DNA of 64,000 bases from Pelagihabitans sp947500445 (lineage in GTDB: Bacteria > Bacteroidota > Bacteroidia > Flavobacteriales > Flavobacteriaceae). Numbering within the stretch: the first letter of the stretch is position 1; each line of letters starts with the position of its first letter. The stretch lies in the NCBI RefSeq assembly GCF_050589625.1, contig NZ_JBNGOP010000008.1, positions 1 through 64,000 on the forward strand, read 5' to 3'. Shown in pieces: positions 61,130 to 64,000 of this stretch. A model generated the notes under the pieces. It was given only the letters and a program-made list of their open reading frames with translations. It did no database searches and had not been told where the DNA came from. The translations under genes and the position numbers were made by a program.

Positions 61130-61969
61130 CTAAGAGTTTAAGAAGTCGATTATTTGTTGCCGAACCGTATCCTGATGTAAGGAATGTCCCAATCCCTTCG
61201 TCTTTATAAATTGGCTTCCCGTCCAGCTGGCATGTACGTTTTCGGACGACCATATCGGGGCGATTTTGTCCAACTCATCATGGATCAAAAGCCCTTTTAC
61301 TTGAAGGGACTTGGCAAATTTGGGAGTAGAAAAATCGGAAAAGCGCATTTGAAAATGGGAAATAAAATACTGTTCCAAGTCTCCCATGAGACGTTTGCTT
61401 AAGCCAAGCAGCTGCTGATACTGTCGCATAAAGTCAGATAGTTCCGATGGTGCGCCCAAGGCCACTATTTTTTGAATGCCCTTATTTTGGTATTTAAATT
61501 GATTGTAAATCGCGGTCATACCGCCCAGGGAATGTCCGATAATATATTTTGGGTCATAGGTCTCAATAATCTTTTGGGCACAGTCGGCGTACATGGGGGC
61601 GTTAAAAGTGGTACTACTTGAGTTACCATGTGCAGGGGCGTCCATGGCAACAATGTTAAACCCCTTTTCCAAGAGCAATGGTACCAAATTGCGCCATCGA
61701 AACGTATTGCTTTCCCAACCATGCAGCAGGAGTACCGTTGGGCCTTGTTTTGGCCAGCTATAGGTCTGTATGGAAAAACGGTCATATTGAACGACGGCGT
61801 CCTTGGCACTGTCCAAATATGACCGCTGTTCGGGACGAACACGTCCTTTGCGGGGCGTACAAAAAAGCAGAAAGGCTTTTTTTGCCGTCCGTTGGCGGAA
61901 AATATAGGTGGCACTATTGAAATAGGCCCCGTAAAATAAAGGGACGATTTTTTGAAGTAGCTTTTGCAT
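61130..61969 (-). CDS. Alpha/beta hydrolase
   Basis: This 279-residue protein has LLLHGWESNTFRWRNL (oxyanion region, near 79-94), IIGHSLGGMTAI with the nucleophilic Ser (about 141-152), LLIHDELDKIAPI with the acidic residue (about 229-241) and a late GHSLHQ with the His. It carries a basic N-terminal helix without a signal peptide. The substrate is unknown. It is divergent from the HxlR gene, which makes control by that regulator possible. Confidence 0.88.
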   Translation of the reverse strand: MQKLLQKIVPLFYGAYFNSATYIFRQRTAKKAFLLFCTPRKGRVRPEQRSYLDSAKDAVVQYDRFSIQTYSWPKQGPTVLLLHGWESNTFRWRNLVPLLLEKGFNIVAMDAPAHGNSSSTTFNAPMYADCAQKIIETYDPKYIIGHSLGGMTAIYNQFKYQNKGIQKIVALGAPSELSDFMRQYQQLLGLSKRLMGDLEQYFISHFQMRFSDFSTPKFAKSLQVKGLLIHDELDKIAPIWSSENVHASWTGSQFIKTKGLGHSLHQDTVRQQIIDFLNS

Positions 61970-62178
61970 AACGGTGGCGAAGATAAGTTTCTTTGAATAG
62001 TGGTGGAGTGCAAAGAGGTCCTTTTAAGGTGGACCTATAGGCAACACACTCTCTTTTAATTTTTCGAATTGCTTTTCGGCCATGCGTGCTGAACTTCGGA
62101 GGTGTGTTACCCCCGGGCATTTCCGTACCATAGCGGCCGTGTTTTGAGACCTGTTTTCGCAAACGAATGCCATTTTGA

Positions 62179-62214
62179 TTTGTATAGTTTTAAAAATAAG
62201 TTACTTTTGGTAAC
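62179..62214 (+). promoter_or_regulatory. Consensus promoter and operator-like palindrome of the HxlR gene
   Basis: TTTG (62179-62182), 19 bases, then TACTTTTG (62202-62209). The palindrome GTTAC TTTTG GTAAC (62200-62214) covers the -7 box. A bound regulator would block the promoter, and the HxlR protein itself is the likely candidate. Confidence 0.75.
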
Positions 62215-62286
62215 CTGGTCTTTAATATAAACCAAAGCTATCGATTTTCTGGGACAAATTTATAGGTAGCGCAAACCACAGTAAGT

Positions 62287-62718
62287 ATGGAAGTAGAAAC
62301 TATTACCGAAAATCAGAAGGTTAAGACGGCAAAAAAACTAAAAAAAATGTTTGGCCATATGGATCGCAGGCAGATGGAATACTGTCCGATTCGCGACGTG
62401 ATGGCTTTAGCTTCCGACAAGTGGAGTATTTTGATCATCCTGTACCTCGGTTACTATCCGGTAATGCGTTTTAACCTGATAAAGAAACGCGTATATGGTA
62501 TATCGAACAAGGTGTTGAGCGAACGGTTAAAAACATTGGAAGGCGACGGATACCTTAAACGAACAATGTATCCCGAAGTTCCGGTTCGGGTGGAATATGA
62601 ACTCACCCATTTCGGGCACTCCTATCTTCAAAAACTGATCGAGCTGAGCGAATGGGCTACCCAATATAGCGATCAAGTAATTCGCAATAGAAAGCGATTT
62701 CAAAAACGGCAACGTTAA
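62287..62718 (+). CDS. HxlR-family transcription regulator
   Basis: This 143-residue winged-helix protein has CPIRDVMALASDKWSILIILYLGYYPVMRFN, in which the conserved cysteine and helix of HxlR proteins are clear (the stretch starts near residue 37), then RVYGISNKVLSERLKTLEGDGYLKR (recognition helix) and YPEVPVRVEYELTHFG (wing). HxlR proteins often respond to reactive aldehydes or oxidants. The palindrome over its own promoter suggests self-control, and the divergent hydrolase may be a target. Confidence 0.92.
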   Translation: MEVETITENQKVKTAKKLKKMFGHMDRRQMEYCPIRDVMALASDKWSILIILYLGYYPVMRFNLIKKRVYGISNKVLSERLKTLEGDGYLKRTMYPEVPVRVEYELTHFGHSYLQKLIELSEWATQYSDQVIRNRKRFQKRQR

Positions 62719-62760
62719 AATTAGCATACTATTTCCGTGGTGCTGCTAGGAGCTTGAACT

Positions 62761-63050
62761 TTCTTTCAGCGCAACGGTTTTTGTTCAATGGACAATAAAC
62801 AATTAACAATAAGTGATCGGTAAAAAGTGGTGAGTAAAAAGTGGTTCGCTTGAGCTTGAACTTGACACTTGCACTTGAACTTTTTTAGTCCTTGTTCTTT
62901 TCTCCTTCAGCAAAGCGGTCTTTGTTCAATTGACGGTTGGCGGTAATTCGTAAAAAGTATGTAGTAGCCAGTAAAAACTTGAATTCGACATTTGAATTTA
63001 AGTTTGAGTTTGATATTTGTGTTTGAATTTGAATTTGAGTTCGCACTTTT
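62761..63050. repeat. Diverged tandem duplication with low-complexity tail
   Basis: Two units follow each other: 62761-62886 and 62901-63050. Both start with CTTTCAGCG/CCTTCAGCA, then CGGT(T/C)TTTGTTCAAT, then CGGTAAAAAGT or CGTAAAAAGT, and end in a run of TTGAACTTGA or TTGAATTTGA words. No gene is seen in 62719-63153. A 61-codon minus-strand frame over the low-complexity part is not credible. Confidence 0.65.
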
Positions 63051-63153
63051 CCCTCCATTATTTTGTCCATAAACGAGGTGTTTTTTGGTTTAATATGGAC
63101 CGGAATGCGCTACAAAAGGGACACAAAAAGTAAAAAAATGTATTTTCACAGGT

Positions 63154-63528
63154 ATGATGTATAGCGAAGAAGCCCTTACCCATCGAAAACCTGTTTGGAC
63201 CGCCCTTTCCGAACTTTATCTTGACACGGAGTTACAGGATTACAGCTACAGGCATATCGCAAAGCAGTTCCAAGCCAGTCCCTACTCCCTTACCCAAATC
63301 AAAGAGATCAACAGAAGCGAGGTCTTTCCGGTTCTCTGCCTGAACCTGATCAGCGTCGCCGGAGTCTGGACCGGGTTCGATGAAGATTGGTTGATCAAGA
63401 CCATTGTACACAAAAGAAAACGGAACAACCCGTTCAAACGTTTGGCATACGTCTTTTGTTACTTCTGTATGAAAGGTACGTTTAAGGAATACTGGGAACG
63501 GATCGAAACGGAACTACAACGCTTATAA
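63154..63528 (+). CDS. DUF7079-like conserved protein (124 aa)
   Basis: This soluble protein has the pattern RKPVWTALSELYLDTEL (about 11-27), HIAKQFQASPYSLTQIKEIN, and VFPVLCLNLISVAGVWTGFDEDWL (about 57-80), which fits the DUF7079 family as I recall it. Function is unknown. A second ATG follows the first by one codon. It is separated from its neighbours by low-complexity DNA. Confidence 0.75.
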   Translation: MMYSEEALTHRKPVWTALSELYLDTELQDYSYRHIAKQFQASPYSLTQIKEINRSEVFPVLCLNLISVAGVWTGFDEDWLIKTIVHKRKRNNPFKRLAYVFCYFCMKGTFKEYWERIETELQRL

Positions 63529-63597
63529 AAAGCGGCAACCGATACACTCGCGCGTTATCCTTCGCGGCCGAAGGGTTGGAAAGCCACGAGCAGTGCC

Positions 63598-64000
63598 TTA
63601 GGGAATATTTAGGTATTTATGTGTCTGTAACGAAACCTTCCACTCGGGATGCTGCATAACATAATCTACGATCAGCGGGGTTACCTTGTCCCGAACGCTC
63701 CACTCGGGCTGTAGGTACAAAATGCAGTTCGGGTTTACCTTGGCGGCCTCGGCTTCGGCAAACAGTAAATCGTGTTTGTTGTATACGATGACCTTTAGTT
63801 CATGGGCGACATCGTAGATAGGATCGACCGGGAGCTTGTTTTTTTTCGGGGAAAGGCAGATCCAATCCCACTCCCCCGTGAGTTTATACGCCCCGGAGGT
63901 TTCAATATGCGTTTGCAATCCTTTGGACTTCAAAGCCCCTGTCAAAGGTCCCATGTCCCAGGTAAGCGGTTCTCCCCCGGTAACGACAATGGTATTGGAA
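63598..64000 (-). CDS. queE: 7-carboxy-7-deazaguanine synthase, C-terminal part
   Basis: The frame runs off the right edge, so the N-terminal part with the radical-SAM CxxxCxxC motif lies outside. The visible part begins SNTIVVTGGEPLTWDMGPL, a QueE hallmark, followed by HIETSGAYKLTGEWDWICLSPKKN and ends in VSLQTHKYLNIP. QueE makes 7-carboxy-7-deazaguanine from 6-carboxy-tetrahydropterin in queuosine synthesis. An internal ATG at 63954 is not the true start because the conserved reading continues upstream of it. Confidence 0.93.
   Translation of the reverse strand, partial: SNTIVVTGGEPLTWDMGPLTGALKSKGLQTHIETSGAYKLTGEWDWICLSPKKNKLPVDPIYDVAHELKVIVYNKHDLLFAEAEAAKVNPNCILYLQPEWSVRDKVTPLIVDYVMQHPEWKVSLQTHKYLNIP

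Noticed and set aside
61914..62162. 82-codon minus-strand frame between the hydrolase and HxlR genes
   Set aside because: It overlaps the hydrolase start, is rich in basic residues with no motif, and covers the divergent promoter area.
62885..63070. 61-codon minus-strand frame with repeated QIQTQ and NSNLNS words
   Set aside because: It is a translation of low-complexity repeat DNA rather than a gene.

Overview
The window looks like a chromosome segment of a marine-type member of the Flavobacteriaceae (Bacteroidota). The evidence is the ribosomal protein gene order running from rpsL to rplQ and on to carA and eno, zinc-free forms of S14 and L36, several promoters of the Bacteroidota kind (TTG or TTTG, about 19-20 bases, then TAnnTTTG), a TonB receptor / FecR / ECF sigma set, and a CtlX-type citrulline hydrolase. 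I cannot name the genus.

Layout. (1) Bases 1-8901 are an accessory region with a class I lanthipeptide (RiPP) locus: a 57-residue precursor with a double-glycine leader (197-370), a second precursor broken by two frameshifts (737-894), a strong terminator, the corpse of an IS3-family insertion sequence (1231-1810), a peptidase-containing ABC exporter with its HlyD-type partner, and, convergent with these, a split LanB dehydratase made as two proteins. No LanC cyclase lies in the window. (2) Bases 9467-27103 are the ribosomal protein block: a consensus promoter, rpsL-rpsG-fusA-rpsJ, an intrinsic terminator, then rplC through rplQ with secY, infA and rpoA, closed by a strong terminator. (3) Bases 27139-35235 are housekeeping and metabolic genes: carA, eno, a glycogen/starch synthase, citrate synthase, and two guanidino-group-modifying hydrolases, one of them CtlX. 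(4) Bases 35382-43960 hold a BCCT transporter, an SDR/DUF2867 protein, argS, an MtfA-like peptidase, and a small MarR locus (CPVC thioredoxin-like protein, secreted protein, MarR regulator with a four-cysteine tail) with shared palindromic operator-like sites. (5) Bases 43962-49728 hold a TonB receptor, FecR anti-sigma and ECF sigma factor, facing a repeat-built lipoprotein. (6) Bases 50346-64000 hold ffh, folD, an M13 peptidase, a secreted esterase, several small conserved proteins, an HxlR regulator, and the carboxy part of queE.

The intergenic DNA carries at least three repeat families. One is a MITE-like element of about 160 bp with 20-23 bp terminal inverted repeats (one intact copy after eno, one intact copy abutting a truncated copy before ffh). 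The second is a 24-bp palindrome (TACCATTT...AAATGGTA) scattered alone, which is related to the ends of the MITE. The third is a colinear sequence of roughly 115-220 bp that sits directly upstream of three different genes (eno, the lipoprotein, the esterase).

The most novel-looking item is the lanthipeptide locus. The precursor core has three evenly spaced Ser/Thr-x-x-Cys motifs, the leader fits the C39 exporter, and the dehydratase is split, but the cyclase is missing from view and the neighbouring precursor copy is decayed. I saw no rRNA, tRNA or CRISPR array.
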